Origin: Xiphydria camelus
Taxonomy: Eukaryota; Arthropoda; Insecta; Hymenoptera; Xiphydriidae
Direction: 5' to 3'
Length of the DNA stretch: 64,000 nucleotides
Assembly (NCBI GenBank): GCA_963678675.1
Contig: OY783200.1
Span: 7,886,501-7,950,500, forward strand
A program made the position numbers and the translations under genes. Under the pieces are notes generated by a model. The model searched no databases, was not told where the DNA came from, and saw only the letters and a program-made list of their open reading frames with translations. Each line of letters begins with the position of its first letter. Positions within the stretch are counted from its first letter, which is position 1. This document shows, piece by piece, positions 52,783 through 63,887 of this stretch.

Positions 52783-52789
52783 ACTATTG

Positions 52790-53385
52790 AGATTCACTAC
52801 TCCGATTACACTGAATTTTTACTTATTAACAAGCGCGTCCGAGGATCGAAAAAATGCGAGGGAAATCGTTTCGCGAATGGAAATATTTTATTAATTTTGA
52901 AAAAGAACTAAATATTTAAGGAATATATTCTCTCACATACTCACACATACATTTTTGATGGCGTAAGCGTGTGGCCGCATCTGTGTACACATTTCCGACC
53001 ATGGCCGAATATCGCCGAAGACAGGCGGAATTTTTGTGAGATTTTGACATATATATATCGCCCGAGAAATCGGATTCTCGACTTTCGAGGCGCGAGGGGC
53101 GTGTCTTCGCGTTGCTAAGGAAAAATATCTGTTAATATGTAACTTACAACATTTACTCTGGTCTCTATCGATAGAGAATAGTCGATTTATATGGCGTAAC
53201 TAAGCATAGTTTTGGTTCTAACCGTATATTTATTGAGAAAATTCGATGTTAAAATTGAGGGGTGAAGGGGGCAGACATTTTTCCTGTAAAGATACACGGG
53301 TGCTCGCGGCGACAGCGCTGGCGGCGTCGTTCTGACGACTGGAATGAACATGCCGCGAGACACTACCGTGTCTCTTGATAAAAGG
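52790..53385. other. non-coding part between fold-backs and Helitron repeats
   Basis: No open frame, RNA gene or repeat recognised. Confidence 0.4.
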
Positions 53386-54362
53386 TGTTCAAAAAGTACC
53401 GGCACTGATGATTATTATGCCTTCCTAAACCGTTCATCCGATTGCGATGAAAAGTTGGGGAATGGTTGGACGCATGCCCGCGAAGGTTTCTGAGTTAGTA
53501 AATCTTATACAGGGTGTTCAAAAAGTACCGGTACGGATGATTATTATGCCTTCCTAAACCGTTCATCTGATTGCGATGAAACTTTGGGGAATGGTTGGAC
53601 GCATGCCCGCGAAGGTTTCTGAGTTAGTAAATCTTATAAAAGGTGTTCAAAAAGTACCGGTACTGATGATTATTATGCCTTCCTAAACCGTTCATCCGAT
53701 TGCGATGAAAAGTTGGGAAACAGTTGGACGCATATCCGCGAAGGTTTCTGAGTTAGTAAATCTTACAGGGTGTTCAAAAAGTCGAACTATACTTGACCTA
53801 AATTTGACCTCCGCTGATAATAAAGGTAACATGAAAAAAATGGTCAAGGACACATTTGAACGTGAAAAAAAAATTAATTTGACCTTGCTATAACCTTGAA
53901 GGTCATGGTCAAGGTCAACTCCAATATGACCATTGGGTAGCCCGGGAAAAATACTAAAAGTTTTGTACTAAAAATTTTTCTATAAAATGATTTCCCGCTG
54001 AGATATTCAGCCGTACCGGGACTTTTCGAACACCCTGTATAAGATTTACTAAGAAACCTTTGCAGACGTGCTTCCAACCATTCCCCGAAGTTTCATCGCA
54101 ATCGGATGAACGGTTTATGAAGGTATTTGATATGACTTTGAAGATCATGGTCTAGGTCAAATCCAATATGACCATTGGGTAGCCAGGGAAAAATCCTAAA
54201 TGTTTTGTATTAAACATTTTTCTCTAAAATGATTTCCCGCTGAGATAATCAGCCGTACCGGAACTTTTTGAACACCCTGTATAAGATTTACTAACTCAGA
54301 AACCTTCGCGGGCATGCGTCCAACCATTCCCCAAAGTTTCATCGCAATCAGATGAACGGTTA
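53386..54362. repeat. Helitron ~125-bp repeat, direct copies then inverted copies
   Basis: Direct units at 53400-53790 (CCTTCCTAAACCGTTCATC...GGTGTTCAAAAAGTACCGG). A unique part follows (GACCTTGAAGGTCATGGTCAAGG-like), then inverted units at about 54000-54360. The block would fold back on itself. Confidence 0.8.
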
Positions 54363-54864
54363 GTAATCAGAAATTATTTAAGAATAAATAAAAAACATTT
54401 AAATCTATTATAAAATTTGGTTTTAATTATTTTTCAAATTTTCATTTATTTATTAAAATTCATGTTTTAATCACATTTTTTATATCTACAATAGAAATTA
54501 ATTCATTTTTAATCGCATTTTTTTATATCTACAATAGAAATTAATATTTCACAAAAATAAATAAATTAAAAAAAAATTGTTTAACTGCTGCCGCCTTTGT
54601 ACGCTGCCGGACCGGACGTTAGTGGTCAGCAGAGGTGTCAAAATAAATAAAAATTAATTAATTACAAAATATTACTGGAAAATATTACTTAAATCAGAGT
54701 CAATATGTGCGAGTATCAGTTCTGTATTCCGGTAGATGACGCGCGCGTCGTTTCAATGAATGTGTGAATTTCATATTGTTTAGCGGCAGTTAGTTTAGAC
54801 AGCAGAGACAACCGCCTGTCTGGTCTACATTTTCAACACATTTCAACGCCATTTCTGTACAGTT
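54363..54864. other. AT-rich upstream region of the Helitron gene
   Basis: Low complexity with a direct repeat TTTTTATATCTACAATAGAA (54479 and about 54521). Probably promoter and leader of the Helitron gene. No motif is certain. Confidence 0.4.
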
Positions 54865-55391
54865 ATGCCACCCAAAAAACGATTGATCGGTCGTTCTACG
54901 TCTCAAACACGAAAAAAAGGCAAAACGAGAATCAGAAACAAACGAGCAAAGAGAAGCGAGATTGGAATCAAATCGAGAACGTAATGTTCGAGACCGTTCA
55001 TCTGAAAGAAATGAGCAACGAGAGTCAAGAATGGAAATCGACCGAGAACTTCATGCTCCACCACGTTCGTATGAAACAAACGAGCAACGAGAGTCAAGAA
55101 TGGAAATCGACCGAGAATTTCATGTTCGATCCCGTTCGTCTGAAACAAACGAGCAACGAGAGTCAAGAATGGAAATCGACCGAGAACTTCATGTTCGAGC
55201 CCGTTCGTTTGAAACAAACGAGCAACGAGAGTCAAGAATGGAAATCGACCGAGAACTTCATGTTCGAGCCCGTTCATCTGAAACAAACGAGCAACGAAAA
55301 TCATGAATACAAACCATTCGAGTGAACACAGCTCGATCCAGAGGAACTACTCACGCTGATTTGAATCTCAGTTCATTCCATTACGATGCTA
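54865..55391 (+). pseudogene. Helitron 1 protein N-terminus with 23-residue tandem repeats
   Basis: ATG 54865 opens MPPKKRLIGRSTSQTRKKG, a basic start as in other insect Helitrons. A frameshift near 54930 follows, then four to five repeats of 69 bp (AGAGTCAAG at 55021, 55090, 55159, 55228) encoding ETNEQRESRMEIDREL.... The opposite-strand frame across the repeats is an artefact. Confidence 0.72.
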
Positions 55392-55735
55392 TAGTATATT
55401 GTGCAACAAGGGCTGAAAGTTGGTGATTGCCGACGAGTGTGAAGTTTGCTGCCCGAGCGAAGCGAGGGCTGCAATCACACTCGTCGGCGCCAACTTTGGT
55501 CCGTGTTGCACACGATATTTTTTATAACAAGTGAATGCAAGTGGTGCTTTTCATGCTAGTTTTCAGGGACGAAAGTGAACGAAAATTCACCCAAGGGACG
55601 AAAGTGAAGCAAGTATAAACTGCGCATGCGCGAGCTCAACTTTTCTATCCTAGCGTGCACAATTTGCTATTTTCGTCCCGTAAAACTAGCATGAAAAGCA
55701 CCACTTTCGATGCACGTGTTATAAAAATTATAATT
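55392..55735. mobile_element. ~340-bp double-hairpin insertion in the Helitron gene
   Basis: Hairpin 1: GCCGACGAGTGTGA and its complement (55428-55487), with CTGCCCGAGCGAAGCGAGGG in the loop. Hairpin 2: GTGGTGCTTTTCATGCTAGT against ACTAGCATGAAAAGCACCAC (about 55532-55704). It separates the N-terminal repeats from the conserved start of the Rep part, which resumes at about 55736. Confidence 0.65.
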
Positions 55736-57700
55736 ACAGCATTCATCCAAGTGTGGTTATTGGAAAAATGAATAAACTATGCACACATATTGCAGTGCAT
55801 TCAAATTTAAGAATGAAGCACCAGGAATGTGCTGTGCTGGTGGAAAAGTAAAATTCCAAAATTACATCCACCACCGGAACCATTATCAACGTTGGTATCA
55901 GGTGACACGAGCGAATCGAAACATTTCTTAACGAACATACGCAAGTACAATTCATGTTTTCAAATGACATCATTCGGTGCAACCAATATCGTACGCGACA
56001 ATTACATGCCAACATTCAAAGTGCAAGGTCAAATCTATCATCATGCTGGATCATTACTACCATTGCCAGATACGGATCATAAATTTCTTCAAATTTATTT
56101 TATGGGAAACACTGATGAACAAATCGATCAACGTTGTAAATACAACACGGGCACTAGACGAGAAATTGTTGCTGCATTACAAACTTTATTCGATCAACAC
56201 AACGAATTGATTCGATTGTTTAGAACTGCCCTTGACAAAATGCCAGCTGATGACTACAGAATTGTAGTTAGAGCAGACAAAACACCTGTTGGATAACACG
56301 AAAGACAATACAATGCACCAACAATTGATGAAGTGGCGATCGTTATAGTTGACGAAGAATTTAACTCACGTGAGATATAATTCTTCATCGTAGAAATGGT
56401 AATGTTTACCGAGTCGCTGAAACACATCGCTCATACGACGGATTGTAATATCCGATTTTATTTTGGCAAGGTGAAGATGGATATCATTTTAACATCAAAA
56501 TGAGAAATCCACAAACAAATGAGGAAACGAACAAGAAAGTCAGTGCAATGAATTATTACTCCTATCGCGTTTGATGATTCGTGAAAACGCTGAAAATCAT
56601 ATCTTGAAATGTCGACAATTGTTCCATCAATATATTGTCGATATGTATGTGAAAATCGAAACCGAACGACTTCTGTACATTCGACTGAATCAAATCAAGT
56701 TACGTTCAGAAGAATACATTCATTTACGTGATGCAATTGTTAATGATGGCAATGTGAATCCTAACGAATTGGGAAAAATGGTCATTCTGCCGGCTACATT
56801 CACAGGGAGCTCACGGCACATGCATGAATACGCACAAGATGCAATGACATATGTTCGCGCATATGGCCGTCCAGATCTGTTTATTACATTCACGTGTAAT
56901 CCTACGTGGAAAGAAATTAAAGAACTTTTGTGTGTTACCTATACAATCATCTTCGGATCGTCATAATATTACCGCACGAGTATTTAAACAAAAATTGAAA
57001 TCTTTTTAATGGATTTCATTGTTAAGCATCAGGTTTTTGGTGAGATACGCTGTTGGATGTATTCCATTGAGTGGCAAAAACGAGGATTGCCACATGTACA
57101 CATTTTAATTTGGTTGATCACAAAAATCACACCAGATCAAATTGATCAGATCATCTCAGCAGAAATACCAAATGCCGACAGCGATCCAGATTTATTCGAA
57201 GTCGTAACAAAAACATGATACATGGCCCATGTGGTGTACTTAACAACAATTCACCGTGCATGAATGATGAGAAATGCACAAAACGATACCCAAGAGCTTT
57301 AGTTGCCGAGACTATCACTGGAAATGACGGATATCCACTCTATCGTCGACGATCAACTGAAAATGGCGCCAAATCCATCACTTTAAAAGTACGGAACAAT
57401 GTTGTTGAAGTCGATAATCGTTGGGTTGTACCGTATTCACCGTTACTCTTGAGGAAATTCAAAGCACACATCAATGTCGAATATTGCAATTCGGTAAAAT
57501 CCATCAAGTACATTTGCAAATATATAAACAAAGGAAGCGATATGGCAGTTTTTGGTGTAGGAAATACAACTAGATCTATCGATGAAATCAATCAATATCA
57601 ACTATGACGCTACATCAGTAGTAATGAAGCAGAGTATGGCGCATATTATCATTTCCGATCCATGAAAGACATCCAACAGTCGTTCATTTGGTAGTGCACC
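55736..57700 (+). pseudogene. Helitron 1 Rep (HUH endonuclease) region, broken
   Basis: The Helitron-like N-terminal domain is recognised by APGMCCAGGKV, FLTNIRKYNSCFQMTSFGAT, FKVQGQIYHHAGSLLP, MVILPATFTGSSRHMHEYAQ, GRPDLFITFTCNPTW and the HUH motif in RGLPHVHILIWL (about 57083-57118). Downstream, MIHGPCG, CTKRYPRAL and SIKYICKYINKGSD (about 57499-57540) hold the conserved Tyr/Lys of Rep. Stops or shifts occur at about 55850, 56294, 56380, 56560, 56930, 57000, 57210 and 57605. The protein starts rolling-circle transposition. This copy is not functional. Confidence 0.85.
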
Positions 57701-59385
57701 TTGAAAATGGCCAGCGCATGTACTTCAAGGCCAACGTGCTTCCCATCAAGTCCAAAAGATATTTGGGAAAAATACAAAGACTACATGAGTGAAGACATTT
57801 TGCATCGTTTGTGCGTACAACAAATCAAAATCCAGACATTCAATTTTCACCAAACGTGTATAATGAGGCATTGGTTGCGATTGAGAACATATGTTTAACA
57901 ATCGTGAACAAAACATTGGTACAACTGGGAATGCTTGTGCCGAATCGTGATTTGCAACGAGAAACACACTTTGACGTCGACGAATTGGGTAGATTTGTTC
58001 AAACGAATCTTCCAAATTTGGTTCGAGAACAACGCATAGAGTATGACACAATTATGCATGCAATCACAAGCAAAAGCGGTGGATTGTATTTCCTAGATGC
58101 GCCCGGAGGCACAGGAAAAACTTTTAATTTCAATTATTTTGGCAACCATACGATCACAAAATAATACTGCACTGGCAATCGCATCGTCAGGAATTGCAGC
58201 AACTCTTCTGGATGGTGGTCGAACAGCACATTCAGCACTGAAATTGCCGTTGAATATCCAAATCACTGAAAGACCAACATGCAATATCAACAAAAATTCA
58301 GGAATGGGTAAAATACTTCAAATGTGTAAACTCATTATATGGGACGAATGTACTATGGCGCACAAAAAAGCATTAGAAGCACTTGATCATACACTAAAAG
58401 ATTTAAGAGGAAATCAACTACTCTTCGGTGGCGCAAACATCTTATTGTCTGGTGATTTTCGACAAACTCTACCAGTTATATCACGTTCAACACCCGCTGA
58501 TGAGCTCAATGCATGTCTAAAATCATCAGTTTTATGGCAACACATACATAAATTGAAATTGAAGACCAATATGCGTGTACAACTACAAAATGATGCATCC
58601 GGTGATCGCTTCGCAAAATAACTATTGGATATTGGGAATGGGAAAATGGCCATCGATGAATCAACGCAATGCATAACATTGCCAACAAATTTCTGTAAAA
58701 TCAGAGTAAACAAAGACGAGTTAATTGACAAAGTTTTCCCAAATATAGCACAAAATTACAAAAATCATCAGTGGCTCAGTGCACGGGCTATATTAGCAGC
58801 CAAAAAAACAACGATGTCAATACAATCAATTTCAGCATTCAAAACAGAATCCCAGGTGACACGACAACGTACAAGTCAATCGATAATGTAATGAATCAAG
58901 AGGAAGTTGTCAATTATCCAACTGAATTCTTAAATTCACTTGATTTACCAGGCATGCCACCGCATATTTTAAAATTGAAAATTGGCGTGCCCATCATTCT
59001 TCTAAGAAACATCAATCCACCACAACTCTGCAATGGTACCAGGCTTTCGGTGAAAAAGTTGATGAATAACATAATCGAAGCTACAATTTTAAACGGAAAA
59101 TTTAAAGGCGAAGATGTACTGTTGCCACGCATCCCAATGATTCCAACTGATATGCCATTCGAATTCAAACGTTTGCAGTTTCCGGTGCGACTTGCCTTTG
59201 CAATGACCATCAATAAAGCACAAGGACAATCGCTACAAGTATGTGGACTGAATTTGGAAAATTCATGCTTCTCACATGGACAGCTGTATGTGGCCTGCTC
59301 ACGCGTCGGAAAACCTTCTGATTTATTTGTGTACGCACCAGAAGGAAAAACAAAAACTGTTGTGTATAAAAATGCACTTCAATAA
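57701..59385 (+). pseudogene. Helitron 1 Pif1-type helicase region, broken
   Basis: The Walker A block DAPGGTGKTF (about 58097-58126) is followed at once by a frameshift. The next frame has IASSGIAATLLDGGRTAHS, IIWDECTMAHKKALEALD (Walker B), GDFRQTLPVI and KTNMR. After a TAA at 58619 the domain continues, and 58771-59385 carries PGMPPHILKLKIGVPIILLR, FAMTINKAQGQSLQ and LYVACSRVG. These are the ordered motifs of Pif1/RecD-like helicases in Helitrons. At least four breaks are present. Confidence 0.85.
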
Positions 59386-59707
59386 ATAACATTCAATCGA
59401 AAACTTGAATTGTCAGACTTTTCTCGATAAAACGATTGAAAATACATAATCATCTAAAATAAATTAAATATTGTTGTACATTGCAATAAGCATTATGCTT
59501 TGGAAATAAATTTTGACCATTATTTTCATGTGACCTTTATGGTCAGCGGAGGTCAAGTACAGTTCGGCTTCGTACCATGAAAGCTATGGGCCCTATAAAA
59601 ATTCTTTTTGATAGTAGGGTTTAGGATTTTTCCGTAGCTATAACAATGTAGTGGACGGACAAAATCAATCCACAATCTACCCGTGCGAAGCCGGGACGGG
59701 CTGCTAG
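59386..59707 (+). other. Helitron 1 3' tail
   Basis: AT-rich 3' region, then TGGACGGACAAAATCAATCC and the terminal stem plus CTAG (59704-59707). The last ~60 bp are shared with Helitron 2. Confidence 0.75.
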
Positions 59708-61152
59708 TATATATATAAAAATGAATGTTTGTCTGTCTGTCTGTCTGTATGTATGTATGTCTCGTATGCCTTCCTAAACCGTTCATCCGATTGCGATGCA
59801 ATTTTGGGAAATGGTTGGACGCATGCCTGCGATGGTTTCTGAGTTAGTAAATCTTATACAGGGTGTTCAAAAAGTCCCGGTACGGCCGATTATCTCAGCG
59901 GGAAAACATTTTAGAGAAAAATGTTTAATACAAAACTTTAAGGATTTTCCCTTGGCTACCCAGTGGTCGTATTGGATTTGACCTTGACCGTGACCTTTAA
60001 GGTAATATCAAATGCCTTCCTAAACCGTTCATCCGATTGCGATGAAACTTTGGGGAATGGTTGGACGCATGCCTGCGAAGGTTTCTTAGTTAGTAAATCT
60101 TATAAAAGGTGTTCAAAAAGTACCGGTACTGATGATTATTATGCCTTCCTAAACCGTTCATCCGATTGCGATGAAAAGTTGGGGAATGGTTGGACGCATG
60201 TCCGCGAAGGTTTCTGAGTTAGTAAATCTTATAAAAGGTGTTCAAAAAGTACTGGTACTGATGATTATTATGCCTTCCTAAACCGTTCATCCGATTGCGA
60301 TGAAAAGTTGGGGAATGGTTGGACGCATGCCCGCAAAGGTTTTTGAGTTAGTAAATCTTATACAGGGTGTTCAAAAAGTACCGGTACGGATGATTATTAT
60401 GCCTTCCTAAACCGTTCATCCGATTGCGATGAAAATTTGGGGAACAGTTGGACGCATATCCGCGAAGGTTTGAGTTAGTAAATCTTATACAGGGTGTTCA
60501 AAAAGTACAGGTACGGATGATTATTTGCCTTCCTAAACCGTTCATCCGATTGCGATGAAACTTTGGGGAATAGTTGGACGCATGCCCGCGAAGGTTTCTG
60601 AATTAGTAAATCTTATAAAAGGTGTTCAAAAAGTACCGGTACTGATGATTATTATGCCTTCCTAAACCGTTCATCCGATTGCGATGAAAAGTTGGGAAAT
60701 GGTTGGACGCATGCCCGCGAAGGTTTCTGAGTTAGTAAATCTTATACAGGGTGTTCAAAAAGTACTGGTACGGATGATTATTATGCCTTCCTAAACCGTT
60801 CATCCGATTGCGATGAAAATTTGGGGAACAGTTGGACGCATATCCGCGAAGGTTTCTGAGTTAGTAAATCTTATACAGGGTGTTCAAAAAGTCGAACTAT
60901 ACTTGACCTAAATTTGACCTCCGTTGACAATAAAGGTAACATGAAAAAAATGGTCAAGTACACATTTGAACGTGAAAAAAATTAATTTGACCTCGATATA
61001 ACCTTGAAGGTCATGGTCAAGGTCAAATCCAATATGACCATTGCGTAGCCCGGGAAAAATACTAAAAGTTTTGTATTAAAAATGTTTAAACAATGGTGGA
61101 CGGACAAAATCAATCCACAATCTACCCGTGCGAAGCCGGGACGGGCTGCTAG
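59708..61152 (+). mobile_element. Helitron 2, non-autonomous, head-to-tail behind Helitron 1
   Basis: It starts at the T after the Helitron 1 CTAG with TATATATATAAAAATGAATG and (TCTG)n, contains about nine tandem units, and ends with the same stem-CTAG as Helitron 1 (CTAG at 61149-61152). It has no genes. The 5' end lacks the initial TC seen at 49441, so part of it may have been lost at the junction. Confidence 0.78.
59760..60890 (+). repeat. ~125-bp tandem array of Helitron 2, about nine units
   Basis: Units begin TATGCCTTCCTAAACCGTTC and end GGTGTTCAAAAAGTACCGGT. Unit lengths vary slightly, and the linker alternates between TATACAGGGTG and TATAAAAGGTG, which suggests a higher-order two-unit repeat. 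Confidence 0.85.
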
Positions 61153-61160
61153 TGTATATA

Positions 61161-61422
61161 TATAATTGAAGGGTCCAGTGGAAAAACGATGAGATTCCAT
61201 ATTTCTAAAAGTTGAGAAAAACCAAAATTTAAAGTTTCGCAACGCGCGGGAGTCCACTGTGCCGTCTATTTTCGACCACCGTTTTTAGTGGAATCTCATT
61301 GTTTGTCCCCTGTAAGGTTTGGTATGTTGATACTTCATGTTACAAGCTAACAAATACCGCTAAAATATCGATTTCGAAAAAAATGGAATTTCATCGTTTT
61401 TCCACTTAACCCTTCAATTATA
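61161..61422. mobile_element. 262-bp MITE with ~38-bp TIRs
   Basis: TATAATTGAAGGGTCCAGTG + GAAAAACGATGAGATTCCAT at the left, with its complement at the right (ATGGAATTTCATCGTTTTTC...AATTATA) differing by a few bases. The outer TATA gives a TA-type target. A partial third copy of the inner motif lies at about 61282-61300. Confidence 0.75.
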
Positions 61423-61460
61423 ATTCATTTAATGAATAGAAGTATCCCTTATTCACAGAA

Positions 61461-62545
61461 ATGGGTAAAAATTCAGCAGAGCATCAGCGAGAATACAGAA
61501 AACGTAAACGTGAATAACAGTTGAGAGCTGGGCGAGTGGAACCACGAAAGGCTGCTCGAACTAGTACTGAGCGATCACGAGATTGGAGAGCACGTATTGC
61601 TAATTCTGCTCTGGGTTCTGCGCCATCCACAAGTCGATCAACTCAGGTTCCACAAATCGTAAGCCACGCTACGTTAAGACCTCCAGTATTAGAATTTAAT
61701 ATAGGACCATCGAAATCAACGGCCATTGTCGGGAATTCCATAGAAAATCCAAGTTCCAATACATGTGAAACACAAGCAGCTACAGCTGACAATGAAGAAG
61801 AACAAGAAATTAATAACGATTATGTGGATTATTCAAAACACACTAAAGCCTACGCTGAGTTCAAGAAGAAGTTCCTCGATACTAACTTCGGTGCAGTGTG
61901 CAGCGTATGTGATCGATTATGGTATGACACAAACGTAATAGCACCACCGCTATGTTCAAAGGATATTCTTGCAGTCGATTTTCCTGAAATAAACTTCTAA
62001 ATAGCCCTCACATCTGTAGTACTTGCGACGCCTCCCTTCGTAAAAAGAAAATACCGCCCTTGTGCCAAAGTCGAATGGTTTTAAATATCCACCAAGGCCA
62101 GCTCATTTACCGGAGCTTGATTTAATCACGGAGCGGTTGATCTCCCCCAGACTACCCTTTATGACTATCAGAAGACCACGACATAGTAATGGGCAATATG
62201 GAATTCTCGGACAGGTGATCAATGTACCAGTTTCTGTAGATATAATATGGTTAAATTGCTTTCACGAGAACTCGACGACGACTACGCTATTGTACATACA
62301 GCACGTAAGAAAATCCATAAATCCAGGTATCTGATTGGATTTGTCAAAAAGCGCGTCGTCAAAGCTTGGCTTAGATATTTAACGCAACAAGAGCTTTATA
62401 AATTTTATAACATCACAGTTAATGAATCATTCTTCTTTACAACTGACAATGACCCAACGGCAGCAGCAGCAACAGCACTCCAACTGAGCCACGATGAAGT
62501 AAGCGAAGTGATCGATATTGAAGAAAGCTTGATAGCTCTATAACA
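61461..62545 (+). pseudogene. fragment of a second Helitron type (DUF6570-like N-terminal region)
   Basis: ATG 61461 opens MGKNSAEHQREYRKRKRE, then a TAA (61515) and the same frame continues to 62000 with a finger-like FGAVCSVCDRLW and DFPEINF. Shifted frames continue with KYPPRPAHLPELDLITERL, SPRLPFMTIRRPRH, GQYGILGQVINVPV, KIHKSRYLIGFVKKRVVKAW and LYKFYNITVNES, the order I know from Helitrons with a DUF6570 module before the Rep domain. Rep and helicase are absent: it stops at 62543 next to a hairpin MITE. Confidence 0.68.
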
Positions 62546-62600
62546 GACATTGCTTTAGAATGAAGAAAAGTATCTTCGTATTGCTCCTGGAGAAAAAAAA

Positions 62601-62807
62601 ATAACGAGTTAGTCATTCTAACTTGCAATAGATGTGTAAACATCTGGCAGAACAATGTTGCGTGGAAGTGATGTAGGTATATTCGGTTATATGATGATCA
62701 TTTTGTTTTAATAATTTTCTTTAACCGAATATACCCACATCACTTCCACGCAACATTGTTCTGCCAGATGTTTACACTATTGCAAGTTAGAATAACTACA
62801 TCGTTAT
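62601..62807. mobile_element. 207-bp hairpin MITE
   Basis: ATAACGA..TAGT.ATTCTAAC and then TTGCAATAG(A)TGTAAACATC..., arms of about 95 bp with very few mismatches, facing each other around a ~20-bp loop (62690-62712). It separates the Helitron fragment from the RAG1-like fragment. Confidence 0.85.
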
Positions 62808-62846
62808 TCTTTAGAAGAAGCTTTATCGTTAGTTATTTAAAAAAAT

Positions 62847-63360
62847 ATGACAGTGGAGCTGTACAAAACTTTAAGATCTAAGGCCAAAAAACATGGGTTT
62901 GATCTTTATCCTCCATACTACAAAATATTGGATCTCAAAAAGAAATTGTATCCTAGTGTATTCTTGTGTCTGAAACCAAATGTGAAGTTCCCTTGTAAAA
63001 TCTATCACACAAAACTTGTGAACATTTGATGAAGTGTGCAACTGTAACGGAGAAAAGCACATTTTATTTAATTTGCAAATAAGGTTTTGATGACTTGTCC
63101 GGGTATACATCCTATAGGCAAATTCGAGAAGGACAAAGCACAAGTGCTGAGGAAAGCTTATTCACTACATCTTTAGTACCCTTGCGTTTAATTGATGAAT
63201 GCTCAAATATGATAGTGTGGAAAAATCCTTGACCATCATCCAAAAGTTATTGCCGTCCAATACGATTACACTGGGTGCACGAGACAGAAGCAATATCAAG
63301 ACGAGAGCAAGTGGAAATTGAGCAACAAGTAGGACTATTACAACCGTACCTATAATCAAC
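62847..63360 (+). pseudogene. second RAG1/Transib-like transposase fragment
   Basis: 62847-62960 encodes VELYKTLRSKAKKHGFDLYP, as in the region before the core of this family. From 63083, GFDDLSGYTSYRQ (Asp aligned with the first catalytic Asp of the 38994 protein), TTSLVPLRLIDECSNMIVWK, a TGA at 63229, then PSSKSYCRPIRLHW. Compare KYGFDGSSGHSTYK and FCRPIKF in the other copy. It belongs to a different lineage of the same superfamily, judging by the low identity. Sequence to about 63590 may contain further decayed parts. No RSS-like ends were found. Confidence 0.62.
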
Positions 63361-63653
63361 TGTAGCTGCTTTCGTAGCTCAAATTGACAGCTTTGATTAA
63401 CAATCGGTCCGTCTAAAGCCCGGTTCTTTTAATGCAATTTGTTTCATGCATTTTGATTGCAGCGTCCAAACTTATATTGTTGGAAATGCTAAATCAATGA
63501 AATTTTTCACAGTACAACCAGACATTGCACATGCAACAAATTATATCGTCGGAACCAGGCATAAGGTTACTAACTGATTGCAATTGCTTGCAAGCGAACT
63601 AGTAAGTCGTTTACCATGGTAACCACACTGTATAGTGTGAGAATAATTTTTAG

Positions 63654-63887
63654 AAGACTACCATAAAGCTCTGAAGAAATTATAAAGAACCGAATTAACT
63701 TCGGAAATAGAGGCATTAAGTGATGACAATGAAAATGTAGTACGAAACAAACGCAAAATAATTCCCCCAAAATGCCTTTCCTTTGGCAATAGCAGTGATA
63801 ATGAAAATACTAACCCATCTCCACCAAAGATAGATATTGCAATAGAAGTTGGTGAATTACAGCGCAAAGTTGGGCCAAAAAAATACA
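63654..63887 (+). pseudogene. exon of a possible second DUF4806-type gene
   Basis: Between an acceptor (TTTTTAG, 63653) and a donor GTAAGT (63888), the frame reads YHKALKKL, a TAA, then RTELTSEIEALSDDNENVVR, NKRKIIPPK and PSPPKIDIAIEVGELQ. The layout (Y..A..KL..AE.TS.++SD.E..R.KRK) resembles the middle exon of ant DUF4806 proteins as I remember them, but that rests on style only. The in-frame TAA argues for a pseudogene unless the true exon starts later. A following exon may start at 63968 (after TATTGTAG). Confidence 0.38.

Larger units (their letters stand above)
49441..59707 (+). mobile_element. Helitron 1 with nested insertions
   Basis: The 5' end after A is TCTATCTATATATATAAAAA, then (TCTG)n. 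The 3' end is CCCGTGCGAAGCCGGGACGG + GCTGCTAG followed by T, with the short stem before CTAG typical of Helitrons. The coding region (54865-59385) gives Rep and Pif1-type helicase, both broken. About 3.5 kb of fold-back elements (49837-52789) and other sequence separates the 5' tandem-repeat zone from the gene. That the 5' end at 49441 belongs to the same copy as the 3' end is inferred from matching repeat content. Confidence 0.75.

Noticed and set aside
54903..55304. 133-codon minus-strand frame with repeated RLFQTNGLEHEVLGRF units
   Set aside because: Antisense of the Helitron N-terminal 69-bp repeats. The plus-strand reading matches the Helitron protein layout.
61161..61422. MITE considered piggyBac-type because of CTTAACCC near its right end
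   Set aside because: The TTAA occurs on one side only and inside the TIR. The outer flanks are TATA on both sides.
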